DNA of 64,000 bases from Bog-756 sp035949055 (GTDB lineage: Bacteria > Actinomycetota > Acidimicrobiia > Acidimicrobiales > RAAP-2), in NCBI GenBank assembly GCA_035949055.1, contig DASZIO010000060.1, positions 133,213 through 197,212 of the forward strand, written 5' to 3'. The notes below the pieces were generated by a model that saw only the letters and a list, made by a program, of their open reading frames with translations, made no database searches and was not told the origin of the DNA. The translations under genes and the position numbers were made by a program. This document shows, piece by piece, positions 43,206 through 51,328 of this stretch (position 1 is its first letter; every line of letters starts with the position of its first letter).

Positions 43206-44351
43206 TCATCGACCCGAACGCTTGTCAACGGCCGAGTTGATCAGGGGCTGGAGGATGGTCATCCATCGCTCCCCCACCGCTCTCAGGCTGAAGTTATCCA
43301 GACCGTGCTGCCGGGCAGCCCGGCCCATCCATGCACGGAGACCCGGGTCGTCGAGGAGCTTGGCCGTGGAATGGACCATGGCCGGCACGTCATCGACCGG
43401 GACGACGAAACCGGTCTCACCGTCCTTCACGATCGACGGCACGCCGGGCACGGCGGTCGCCACCACGGGGAGCCCGGACAGGGCGGCCTCGATGAGGACG
43501 CCGGGCATGCCCTCGCCGGCCGGCCGGCTGGGAAGCACCAAGACGTCGGCCGCCCGCAGCTGCTCGTCCACATCGGGTCGCGAGCCCAGCACCTCGACGC
43601 CGGCCGCCTTCGCCGGCCCGATCAGCGTCTGGCGCATGGGGCCGTCTCCGATGAGCCTGGCTTTCAGCGGGATCCCCCGCGTCCGCAGTCCGTCGACGGC
43701 CTGTATGAACTGGTCCGGACACTTTCCCTCGGTCAGGGCACCCACGAAGACGACCACGGGGACCGCCTCGGGCCCGTCTTGCCGGGGGTAGAAGCGGTTC
43801 GGGTCGCGGCCGTTGGGGGCGACGACGATCCGCCGATCAGGCACGCCCAGCTTCTCGATGCACTCGATGCGCACCTCCTCTCCCTCGGCTGCCACTGCGT
43901 CGGCCCGGCTCACTAGCCGTTTCCATAGGCGGACCTGCCGGGCACCCCTCGTGCCGGAATAGGTGCCGATGGCGTAGTACGCCATCGGCCGGCGTCGGCC
44001 GAGCATGGCCGGCACCAGGTATTTCAGGGGCTCACTCCCGTGTGCCACCACCACGTCGGGGTCCATCCGGCGAAGGGCCGAGCGGAGCCGGAACACCACC
44101 CGTGGGTCGAACCCGACGCCCGGAGCATCCCCGCCCGGGTGGCCAAGGGTGGCATCGACCGCCACCTCCGCCCGGCCCTCGAACAGGCTCAGCAGGCGAT
44201 GATGACGCGTCCCGGGCGCTTCCAGGTGGTCGGCCAGGGCCCGGGCCTCACGCTGGGCGCCGCGGGCGGCCGGTGTGGGGATCACGTGCAGCACCAAGCG
44301 CACGCCGGCCACCTCGGTCGATCGGGATTCCTCGGTCATGCGTTCGCTCAC
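43206..44351 (-). CDS. GT4-family glycosyltransferase
   Basis: This 381-residue GT-B enzyme has the N-terminal Gly loop ARGAQREARALADHL and in the C-terminal half VVFVGALTEGKCPDQFIQAV. The sugar-nucleotide E-x7-E motif lies in SRPAGEGMPGVLIEAALSG. It transfers a sugar from an activated donor to the growing glycan or lipid-linked acceptor; neither is identifiable. GTG 44351 is preferred (GGGGG 7 nt upstream); an ATG at 44339 is possible. It is upstream of, and co-directional with, the sulfotransferase at 42305. Confidence 0.9.
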   Translation of the reverse strand: MSERMTEESRSTEVAGVRLVLHVIPTPAARGAQREARALADHLEAPGTRHHRLLSLFEGRAEVAVDATLGHPGGDAPGVGFDPRVVFRLRSALRRMDPDVVVAHGSEPLKYLVPAMLGRRRPMAYYAIGTYSGTRGARQVRLWKRLVSRADAVAAEGEEVRIECIEKLGVPDRRIVVAPNGRDPNRFYPRQDGPEAVPVVVFVGALTEGKCPDQFIQAVDGLRTRGIPLKARLIGDGPMRQTLIGPAKAAGVEVLGSRPDVDEQLRAADVLVLPSRPAGEGMPGVLIEAALSGLPVVATAVPGVPSIVKDGETGFVVPVDDVPAMVHSTAKLLDDPGLRAWMGRAARQHGLDNFSLRAVGERWMTILQPLINSAVDKRSGR

Positions 44352-44422
44352 TGGCGGCCCCCGCCGCAACCGGCCACCCGGCCCGAGAACCCTACCAGCC
44401 CTGGCGATCGGAGCCCCTTAGC

Positions 44423-44428
44423 TACCAT
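44423..44428 (+). promoter_or_regulatory. Candidate -10 box TACCAT for the 44494 glycosyltransferase
   Basis: TACCAT lies in the 142-bp gap between divergent glycosyltransferase genes. It would give a leader of about 60 nt that includes the GAGGG ribosome site. Confidence 0.3.
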
Positions 44429-44493
44429 CGTGAGTCGGTGAGGCCCGGTGGGCCGAGACGGCCCGAGGGCCGGTCGCCGGCGTGAGGGTGTCG

Positions 44494-45723
44494 ATGAGAA
44501 CCTTGGTGATTGCCGGCGACTACCCGTGGCCCGAGGATCGCGGGCCGCGGATGCGGTTGGCCATGGTGCTGCGTGGTCTACGGCAATGCGGACCGGTCGA
44601 GCTGTGCTCGGTGGTCTCCCGGTTCCGTACCGACTTCGACCCGCCCGACCAGGCTCTGGACCTAGCTCGCGTGACCCGGGTCGGGTTCGACAATCGACCG
44701 CCTACCGGAGTCGGTCTGCTGAAGACGCTGGCGAGGCCCTCGATGCCGCTCGCCCTGCCGTGGCAGGATCGCGCAGCTGTCCAGAAGGCCCTGGCCCGTT
44801 CCATGTCGGGTCGGTACGACCTCGTGTGGGTGTTCGGGGCGCGGCCCTGGGTCCTCTCGGGTGAGCACGTCTTCGCTCCTACCATCCTCGACCTGGACGA
44901 TCTGGAGGACCAGAAGATCGCCGCCCGCCTGGCTGTCCCGCAGGCCCAGGCCTTCAGGCGGTCCGAGCGGCTCCGCAGGACCGGTAGCCGGATGGTGGCC
45001 CACCAGGAGATCCGGCGTTGGCGGCGCCTGCACCGGCGGGCAGCCAGCCGGGTCTCGGCCATCGTGGTGTGCAGCAGCCTTGATGCACGGCGCGTCGACC
45101 TGGGTGGAACGGCCGAGGTGGCCGTGGTCCCCAACGGTTACCAGGCCGTCGAGCATCCCGTTGGGAGGCCCCGTGCCGGAACGCCGCCCACGCTGCTCTT
45201 CCAAGGACTGCTGAGCTACCCGCCCAACATCGATGCTGCTCGGGTGCTGGCCGACGAGGTGGGGCCAGAGTTGCGGGCGCTCGTACACGGCGCGCAGATC
45301 CGGTTGGTGGGGGAGCACAGCCCCGACCTGATGGCGCTGCACGACCCTCCCCATGTCGTCGTCGTCGGTCGGGTTCCCGACATCACCGCCGAGCTGGCCC
45401 GGGCCGACGTCGTGGCAGTTCCCATCCGGTATGGCAGTGGAACCAGAGTCAAGATCATCGAGGCGTTCGCCCATCGGATCCCGGTCGTGTCGACCAGCCT
45501 GGGCGCCGAAGGTCTAGGCGCGGTCGACGGGGTGCACCTGTTGATCGGGGACGACCCGCGTGGGATGGCCGAAGGGAGCGCCCGGCTGTTGCAGGATCCC
45601 GAGCTCCGGAAGGAGATCACCTCCGAGGCCCACGCACTCTTCGCCGAGTCGTTCTGCACCGATGCCATCGAGGAGCGCATCGCGGCGTTGGCGCGGGAGA
45701 TGAGCGGTCGGGCAGATCCGTGA
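44494..45723 (+). CDS. GT4-family glycosyltransferase (AGDYPWPEDRGPRMR type)
   Basis: The 409-residue GT-B protein begins MRTLVIAGDYPWPEDRGPRM. It has TILDLDDLEDQK in the N-terminal half, VAVVPNGYQAVE before the linker, and in the donor domain LLFQGLLSYPPNIDAARVL, then VPIRYGSGTRVKIIEAFAH. This layout matches sugar transferases of exopolysaccharide loci (the TIGR03087-like group). GAGGG 5 nt before the ATG at 44494 supports that start; GTG codons at 44482 and 44488 are alternatives. It is divergent from the glycosyltransferase at 43206. Confidence 0.9.
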   Translation: MRTLVIAGDYPWPEDRGPRMRLAMVLRGLRQCGPVELCSVVSRFRTDFDPPDQALDLARVTRVGFDNRPPTGVGLLKTLARPSMPLALPWQDRAAVQKALARSMSGRYDLVWVFGARPWVLSGEHVFAPTILDLDDLEDQKIAARLAVPQAQAFRRSERLRRTGSRMVAHQEIRRWRRLHRRAASRVSAIVVCSSLDARRVDLGGTAEVAVVPNGYQAVEHPVGRPRAGTPPTLLFQGLLSYPPNIDAARVLADEVGPELRALVHGAQIRLVGEHSPDLMALHDPPHVVVVGRVPDITAELARADVVAVPIRYGSGTRVKIIEAFAHRIPVVSTSLGAEGLGAVDGVHLLIGDDPRGMAEGSARLLQDPELRKEITSEAHALFAESFCTDAIEERIAALAREMSGRADP

Positions 45724-45775
45724 CTGCCGAGCGCTTCGGCGGGTCGGCATTTCCGAACGGGAACGCGGGCGTCGG

Positions 45776-45781
45776 TAGCAT
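45776..45781 (+). promoter_or_regulatory. Candidate -10 box TAGCAT for the WbsX-like gene
   Basis: TAGCAT lies 9 nt before the ATG at 45791, with no ribosome site between, suggesting a separate leaderless promoter even though the upstream gene ends only 67 bp away. Confidence 0.45.
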
Positions 45782-45790
45782 GGCCGTCCG

Positions 45791-46849
45791 ATGGAGGTCC
45801 TGGCGCTCTACCTACCCCAGTTCCACCCGATTCCCGAGAACGACCGGTGGTGGGGGACAGGGTTCACCGAATGGACCAACGTGGCTCGCGCCCGCCCGTT
45901 GTTCCGGGGCCACGTGCAACCTCACTTGCCTGCGGATCTCGGTTTCTACGATCTCCGGATCCCCGACGTCCGCGAGTCGCAGGCCGACCTGGCGAAGCGC
46001 CACGGGGTCACCGGGTTCTGCTACTGGCACTACTGGTTCGCCGGGCACCTGCTGCTCCAGCGCCCATTCGAGGAGGTGCTCGCCTCCGGGTCGCCGGACT
46101 TCCCCTTCTGCCTGTCCTGGGCCAACCAGAGCTGGTCAGGAATCTGGCACGGCGCACCCGGCAAGGTCCTGATCGAGCAGACCTATCCGGGTGTCGACGA
46201 CGATCTCGCCCACTTCGGGTACCTCCGGAGAGCCTTCGAGGACCCGCGTTACATCACCGTGGGTGGTCGGCCCGTCTTTTTCGTGTACCAACCGGCGGGG
46301 CTTCCCCAGCCAGCGCGATTCGTCGAGCAGTGGCAGAAGATGGCGCACGATGCCGGACTCGGGGGGCTGTACCTGGTCGCGTCGCTCGGCGAGTCGACCT
46401 ACCGATCCCACGTGGAGGACGGATTCGACGCCGCGGTCTACTATGCCTTTCCCTTCCGGCGCACCCTGGGGGCGCGGCTCCGGGAGCACAAGCTGGCGTG
46501 GGGGCTCACCAAGGGCCCGCGGCACTACCCGTACCCGGACCGGCCCGCCGATCCCCCGCCCGAGCTCCGCGGGCGCATCCTCCCGAGTGTCTACCCCAAT
46601 TGGGACAACACGCCGCGCCTGGGTCGACGGGGTGTGGTGGCGACCGGCGCGACCCCGGAGCGCTTCGGTCTACACGTCAGACGCGCCATCGAGCTGGCTC
46701 ACCTCGACCCGGTCGACGAGCAGGTGGTGGTGATCAAGTCATGGAACGAGTGGGCCGAGGGAAACTACCTCGAGCCCGACGCGGAGTTCGGGTTGGGACG
46801 GCTCGAGGCCCTGGCTCACGAGCTCGCCGTCGGGAACACGGCCGGCTGA
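45791..46849 (+). CDS. WbsX-like glycan-processing protein (glycosyltransferase WbsX / GH99-like family)
   Basis: This 352-residue protein opens with the family signature LALYLPQFHPIPENDRWWG and GFTEWTNVARARPLF. GFCYWHYWFAG, LSWANQSWSG and, near the end, IKSWNEWAEGNYLEPD follow. WbsX-type proteins occur in O-antigen and rhamnan clusters and adopt a TIM-barrel fold related to GH99; whether they transfer or hydrolyse sugars is not settled for most members. It sits among GT4 genes here, so a role in assembling the surface glycan is likely. Confidence 0.92.
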   Translation: MEVLALYLPQFHPIPENDRWWGTGFTEWTNVARARPLFRGHVQPHLPADLGFYDLRIPDVRESQADLAKRHGVTGFCYWHYWFAGHLLLQRPFEEVLASGSPDFPFCLSWANQSWSGIWHGAPGKVLIEQTYPGVDDDLAHFGYLRRAFEDPRYITVGGRPVFFVYQPAGLPQPARFVEQWQKMAHDAGLGGLYLVASLGESTYRSHVEDGFDAAVYYAFPFRRTLGARLREHKLAWGLTKGPRHYPYPDRPADPPPELRGRILPSVYPNWDNTPRLGRRGVVATGATPERFGLHVRRAIELAHLDPVDEQVVVIKSWNEWAEGNYLEPDAEFGLGRLEALAHELAVGNTAG

Positions 46850-46868
46850 CGGTCGGACGCCCCGGCCG

Positions 46869-48038
46869 TCACCTCCGCTCGGTGAGCAGCCGGAGGTAGA
46901 TGTCTTCGATCTCGTGACTCGCCCGCGCCACGTCGAACTCGGCGCTGCCGGCCATGGCCTGCCGGCCGAGCCGGTACCGGAGCTCGGGGTCGGCGCTCAG
47001 CCGGGCCAGCGCATCGACCAGGCGTCCGGGGTCGCCCGGAGGAACGAGTAGGCCGTTCTCGCCGTCCGTAATCACCTGGGGCACACCGCCCACCGACGTG
47101 GCCACGATGGCGGCACCCACGCTGGTGGCCTCCATGAGGACGACCGGCAGTCCCTCTTGGTGGGAGGCCAGCACCACGACGTCGGCCGCAGTGAGCAACG
47201 CCAGGCCGTCGAGGCGGTGACCGAGAAACTGGAAGCGCTCGCCCAACCCGAGCGCTCGGTGCCGCTCGGCCAGCTCTTGGTCGAGTGATCCCGCGCCGGC
47301 GGCGACGAATCGGATGGGCAGTTGGTGTTCGGCCGACAACGCCGCGGCGTCGAGGAGCACGTCGTATCCCTTCTCCCGTCGCAGGCCGGCCACCGTCACG
47401 GCCAGCAACTCTCCCGGCGGCACGCCGAGCTCGCTTCTGAGGTTCGCCCGGATCACCGCACGGCGGGCGATCATTTGGGCGGAAAGGGAGAGGTCGACGC
47501 CGTGGACCACAACCCGGGCCCGAGGTTTGAGGGTGCGGGGCAGGGCGTCGTAGGCCGCCTGTGACACGGCGATCAAGGCGCGGTCGTGACCGATCGTGGC
47601 CCGGTTGAGGATCTTGACCGGTGGCGAGACCTTGTTCCACAGACTGTGCTCCGTGTACAGGGTGACCGGCTCCATCCGCCGCGGCAATGAGGCGATCACC
47701 AGACGCCCGAGGGCCGCGGTATAGGGCAGATGGAAGTGGACGATGTCGAAGTGGTCGCCGATGAGCAGGCGGCGGAAGGCCGCCATCCACCGGAGGTCGA
47801 GATCGCCCCGGGCGCCGAGGCCGTGGACCTTGGTCCCGTTGGCCACAATCGTGCCGGCGAAGGCGTTCTCGGCCTCGAGGACGAAAGCCACCTCGTAGTC
47901 GAAGGCCCGGTGGTCACCTTTGGCCGCAGTGTCAACGAGCAGGCGCTCGGCACCGCCGTGCCCGAGGCTCTTGATGGCCAACAGCACGCGCGTCCGAGGT
48001 TGTGGCCTGGGCTTGGCGGGGCCCGCAGCTGCCGGCAC
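46869..48038 (-). CDS. GT4-family glycosyltransferase
   Basis: This 389-residue GT-B enzyme has the N-terminal loop SLGHGGAERLLVDTA, the acceptor-side VHFHLPYTAALGRL and the donor domain VTVAGLRREKGYDVLLDAAA. The E-x7-E motif is in SHQEGLPVVLMEATSVG. It converges with the WbsX-like gene (19-bp gap). The GTG start at 48038 has no Shine-Dalgarno site but a TATCAT box 6 nt upstream, so it is probably leaderless. Confidence 0.92.
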   Translation of the reverse strand: MPAAAGPAKPRPQPRTRVLLAIKSLGHGGAERLLVDTAAKGDHRAFDYEVAFVLEAENAFAGTIVANGTKVHGLGARGDLDLRWMAAFRRLLIGDHFDIVHFHLPYTAALGRLVIASLPRRMEPVTLYTEHSLWNKVSPPVKILNRATIGHDRALIAVSQAAYDALPRTLKPRARVVVHGVDLSLSAQMIARRAVIRANLRSELGVPPGELLAVTVAGLRREKGYDVLLDAAALSAEHQLPIRFVAAGAGSLDQELAERHRALGLGERFQFLGHRLDGLALLTAADVVVLASHQEGLPVVLMEATSVGAAIVATSVGGVPQVITDGENGLLVPPGDPGRLVDALARLSADPELRYRLGRQAMAGSAEFDVARASHEIEDIYLRLLTERR

Positions 48039-48044
48039 GGCCCG

Positions 48045-48050
48045 ATGATA
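48045..48050 (-). promoter_or_regulatory. Candidate -10 box TATCAT (minus strand) for the GT4 gene
   Basis: Read on the minus strand, TATCAT (48050-48045) is 6 nt before the GTG at 48038. About 100 bp away on the plus strand TAGTCT serves the divergent ABC permease. Confidence 0.45.
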
Positions 48051-48152
48051 GTGGCGGGGTCGGGGTCGGGGCGTAGGCCCATTCGTGTCCGGCGCGATAA
48101 CCTAGAGCGGGTCATGCCGCGCAATCGACCCGGAATAATGGGTCCAGGGGGG

Positions 48153-48158
48153 TAGTCT
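48153..48158 (+). promoter_or_regulatory. Candidate -10 box TAGTCT for the Wzm/Wzt operon
   Basis: TAGTCT is 6 nt upstream of the ATG at 48165, with no ribosome site; this is a leaderless-type arrangement. Confidence 0.45.
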
Positions 48159-48164
48159 CGGCCG

Positions 48165-49148
48165 ATGGCAGCGCTCAGTACGACGACGACGTCCTTCGGT
48201 GACACGCTGGTCGAACAGGACATCTCATCGATCCCCGACGAGCCACCTGACGAATTGCTGTACCGCCACAAGGCGCACCTCCTCGAGTCGGTCCGCAACG
48301 TATGGGCGCACCGCGAGATCATCTATACCCTCGCCGAGCGGGACTTCAAGGCCCAGTACAAGCAGGCGTCGCTCGGGATCCTCTGGGCCGTGATCGGCCC
48401 GGTGGCGACCCTGATCCTCTTCGTCTTCGTGTTCTCGAAGATCAAGTCGTTCGGCAGCGAGGGCCAGCCCTATGCCCTGTTCGCCTTCGTAGGCCTCCTG
48501 TGCTGGAACTTCTTTTCGACGTCGCTGGGCCAAGGCGGGCAGTCCCTGCTCAACAACAAGGCGCTGATGGCCAAGACCCAGTTCCCGCGGGAGTGCTTCC
48601 CGCTCGAGACGATGGGTGTCCAGGCGATCAACACCACAATATCGTGGGTACCCCTGGCCCTCCTGTTCGTGATCTTCGGCCGGGCCCCGAGATTCACGAC
48701 GGTCTACGTTCCGATGTTGATGGTCATCGAGATTGTCTTCGCCGCCGGGGTCTGCCTCGCTATTTCCAGCATCATCGTCCAGATGCGTGACCTCATGCAG
48801 GTGCTGCCGCTGATCACCTCGCTCGGTCTGTTCGCCACCCCGGTGATCTGGCCCTTCTCCAAAATCCCCACGAGCTTCCACGTGGCGGGAGGGCACCACG
48901 TCATTGTGGGACACCACGGCCACCTCGTGCACCATTTGGTCGGCGGCATCACCATCAATCTCCAGATGGTGTACGGATTCTTCAACCCGCTTGGCCCGAT
49001 CATCGATCAGGCCAGAGAGACCATGCTGATCGGCCAGGCGCCGAATTTCGCTCTGGTCGGAATCGCGGCGCTCGGCGCGGCATGCTATTTGGCCCTGGGA
49101 TACCGGATCTTCAAGCGGTTGGAGGAGAACTTTGCCGACATTGCCTAA
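48165..49148 (+). CDS. wzm: ABC-2 polysaccharide export permease (Wzm-like)
   Basis: This 327-residue inner-membrane permease has about six transmembrane segments and the family features LAERDFKAQYKQASLGILWA, FSTSLGQGGQSLLNNKALM and FPRECFPLE. It exports a lipid-linked polysaccharide with its ATPase. Between the last two segments residues 239-257 carry eight histidines (FHVAGGHHVIVGHHGHLVHH), an insertion I would not expect in this family. The ATG has a TAGTCT box 6 nt upstream. The ATPase gene starts 17 bp before its stop. Confidence 0.93.
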   Translation: MAALSTTTTSFGDTLVEQDISSIPDEPPDELLYRHKAHLLESVRNVWAHREIIYTLAERDFKAQYKQASLGILWAVIGPVATLILFVFVFSKIKSFGSEGQPYALFAFVGLLCWNFFSTSLGQGGQSLLNNKALMAKTQFPRECFPLETMGVQAINTTISWVPLALLFVIFGRAPRFTTVYVPMLMVIEIVFAAGVCLAISSIIVQMRDLMQVLPLITSLGLFATPVIWPFSKIPTSFHVAGGHHVIVGHHGHLVHHLVGGITINLQMVYGFFNPLGPIIDQARETMLIGQAPNFALVGIAALGAACYLALGYRIFKRLEENFADIA

Positions 49149-50325
49149 TGGCGCCATCGAAGTCGAGCATGTCTGGAAGAAATTCCGGGCCGACAAGACG
49201 GTGCCGAAGTTCTACGACCAGATGCGGCGGTTCGGAAGATCCATCACAACCGGAAGCCGGCACGACTACCGCTGGGTGCTGAAGGACGTCTCCCTCGAGG
49301 TCCCACCCGGGAAAACACTGGCCCTGATCGGGATCAACGGCTCCGGCAAGACCACGATGCTCAAGATCATCAGCCAGGTGACCTACCAATCAGCAGGTCG
49401 ATGTGAGGTCCGAGGCCGGATCGGAGCGTTGTTGAGCGTGGTGAGCGGAATCCACCCAGAGCTGACCGGAAAGGAGAACGTCTACCTGTACGGCGCGGTG
49501 ATGGGCATGGGACGCCAGACCATCAAGAACAAGTACGACGAGATGATCGAGTTCGCCGGCCTGGCGGACGCGGTCAACCGGCAGGTCAAGTTCTACTCCC
49601 TCGGAATGCAGATGCGGCTCGGGTTCACCATCGCCGCCTTCCTCGAACCGGACATCCTGCTCGTCGACGAGGTGCTGGCCGTGGGGGACGCCAACTTCCA
49701 ACAGAAGTGCCTCAAACGGATCGGCGAGGTGGTAAACGCCGGGACCACCCTGATGTATGTCTCGCATGATCTGGCGTCGGTGGAGGCAACGTGTGAGAAG
49801 GCGGTGTGGTTGGCCAACGCCTGTGTGGTGGCGTCAGGGCCCACCCGGGAGGTGGTGGGAAAGTACCGTGCGGCCGTCGAGCAGAACGCCGCGCTGACCA
49901 CGTCGGCCGAGGGGGTGGTCGACGTCCTGAAGGTGGAGATCGAGGCCGCCGACGGCGGCCAGGTGCGTTCGGAATGCGACCTGGACGTGCGGCTGACCCT
50001 CAACTCGCCGGAGCCCCTGGATGCCAATTTCTTCCTCGGTGTCTCGCAGGGCAGCGCCTTCCCGATGTTTATCGTCCGCTACAGCGGTTCCTTCCCGGCT
50101 GGGGACTTCGAGATTACGTGCCGGTTGCGTCATGTGCCGCTGGGGAAGGGCCGTTACTCGGTGTGGCCCGCCATGTCCGGCCACGCCGGCGGGAAGGGCA
50201 AGCCGCTCCTGCCTTGGAGGCCGGTGATGTCGTTCGACGTCATGGGCCCCGACTCCTTCGCCCTGCCTGAGGGTGTCATGGTCCTGTCGCCCGTCTACGT
50301 GGGGGCCGACTGGGAGGTCAACTAG
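49132..50325 (+). CDS. wzt: ABC polysaccharide export ATPase (Wzt-like) with C-terminal extension
   Basis: This 397-residue protein has the Walker A loop GINGSGKTT (67-75), the signature region YSLGMQMRLGF and the Walker B DILLVDEVLAVGD. After the ATPase (about 250 residues) comes a 150-residue beta-rich domain like the carbohydrate-recognition domain of Wzt, which selects finished chains for export. The start is TTG at 49132, supported by a strong GGAGGAG 4 nt upstream, and overlaps the permease gene by 17 bp. The pair should drive ATP-dependent export of the glycan. Confidence 0.94.
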   Translation: MPTLPNGAIEVEHVWKKFRADKTVPKFYDQMRRFGRSITTGSRHDYRWVLKDVSLEVPPGKTLALIGINGSGKTTMLKIISQVTYQSAGRCEVRGRIGALLSVVSGIHPELTGKENVYLYGAVMGMGRQTIKNKYDEMIEFAGLADAVNRQVKFYSLGMQMRLGFTIAAFLEPDILLVDEVLAVGDANFQQKCLKRIGEVVNAGTTLMYVSHDLASVEATCEKAVWLANACVVASGPTREVVGKYRAAVEQNAALTTSAEGVVDVLKVEIEAADGGQVRSECDLDVRLTLNSPEPLDANFFLGVSQGSAFPMFIVRYSGSFPAGDFEITCRLRHVPLGKGRYSVWPAMSGHAGGKGKPLLPWRPVMSFDVMGPDSFALPEGVMVLSPVYVGADWEVN

Positions 50326-50403
50326 CCCAGGTTCTGGGGCCCGCGCTACAGCCGTGAGTGCGGCTCGTCCACCGACGCGGTGGGTCCTCGGCGGCCATGG
50401 ACG

Positions 50404-51243
50404 TCATGGGAAAAATGCTCCCTGTCCGATGGAGCCGGCCAGTCGACCGGTGCGCATTCCGGCGGCGCGTGCCCATTCCCCCCGTTCCGGTCCCGACTTC
50501 ACCAGGCGCGGCGAGTGGAGGAGCAGCCAGAGCCACGATTTGGCCGCACCGGCCAGGTCGCGCCGGGCGCCGGACCGCCGGTACCGGCGGTAGAGGACCG
50601 GTCCGCAGCGGCCGTAGGCGAAGGCCTGGCGGAAGATCTCCCGGAACGCCAGCGGTTCCCGCTTGAAGACCACCGCGCCCGGTTCGACGACGAACCGGAA
50701 CCCGGCAAGCTGCAGCCGCCAGCACAGGTCGATGTCCTCACCGACGGCCAGCCCCTCGTCGAAGCCCCCCACCTCCTCGAAGGCGTCGCGCCGGACGGCC
50801 AGGTTGGCGCTCAGCCCTGCGGGCAGAAAGCCGAACTGTTGCATGGCGGCGGCCACGGGAGGCAAGTTCCGGCGCCCGCTGAGCGCCCAGAAGTCGAAGA
50901 TCCCGGCCGCCACCTCGGCGTCGCCCAGCGCCTGGGCCAGGGCGGCCAGCCAATCCGGCTGGACCAGGTCGTCGGCATCGCAGAAGGCCAGCCGGTCTCC
51001 CCGGGCGGCCTTCGCCGCGGCATTGCGTGTACCGGATGCACCGGGCGAAGTGTACGCATCGAACCACCGGACGTGTTCGTGACGGTCAGCCCACCACTTC
51101 GCCACCGCCGGACTCCCGTCGCGGGAGCCGTTGTCGGCGACGATCAGCTCCCAGTCGTCGACCCCCTGCTGGCCAACCAGAGCTTGCAGCTGTGCCTCCA
51201 ACCACGGCTGGCCGTCGCGCACCGGGAGTATGACGCTGATCAT
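50404..51243 (-). CDS. GT2-family glycosyltransferase
   Basis: The 279-residue GT-A enzyme starts MISVILPVRDGQPWLEAQL. It has VADNGSRDGS, the metal-binding DxD-type DADD (LAFCDADDLVQPDW) and the catalytic-base region FDEGLAVGEDIDLCWRLQLAG. It uses a nucleotide-sugar donor with inversion. It points away from the GT2 gene at 51329 and converges with wzt. Confidence 0.92.
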   Translation of the reverse strand: MISVILPVRDGQPWLEAQLQALVGQQGVDDWELIVADNGSRDGSPAVAKWWADRHEHVRWFDAYTSPGASGTRNAAAKAARGDRLAFCDADDLVQPDWLAALAQALGDAEVAAGIFDFWALSGRRNLPPVAAAMQQFGFLPAGLSANLAVRRDAFEEVGGFDEGLAVGEDIDLCWRLQLAGFRFVVEPGAVVFKREPLAFREIFRQAFAYGRCGPVLYRRYRRSGARRDLAGAAKSWLWLLLHSPRLVKSGPERGEWARAAGMRTGRLAGSIGQGAFFP

Positions 51244-51307
51244 CGGATCCGGCGCAAACTCGTGCTCCCCGTGCTCCAGCCCGTCGGGCCGCTCCCCTTC
51301 CGCCGGT

Positions 51308-51313
51308 TAGCCT
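51308..51313 (+). promoter_or_regulatory. Candidate -10 box TAGCCT for the GT2/asnB pair
   Basis: TAGCCT precedes the ATG at 51329 by 15 nt. Transcription start about 6 nt downstream would leave a very short leader holding GGAGG. Confidence 0.35.
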
Positions 51314-51328
51314 ACCGTGGAGGAAACG

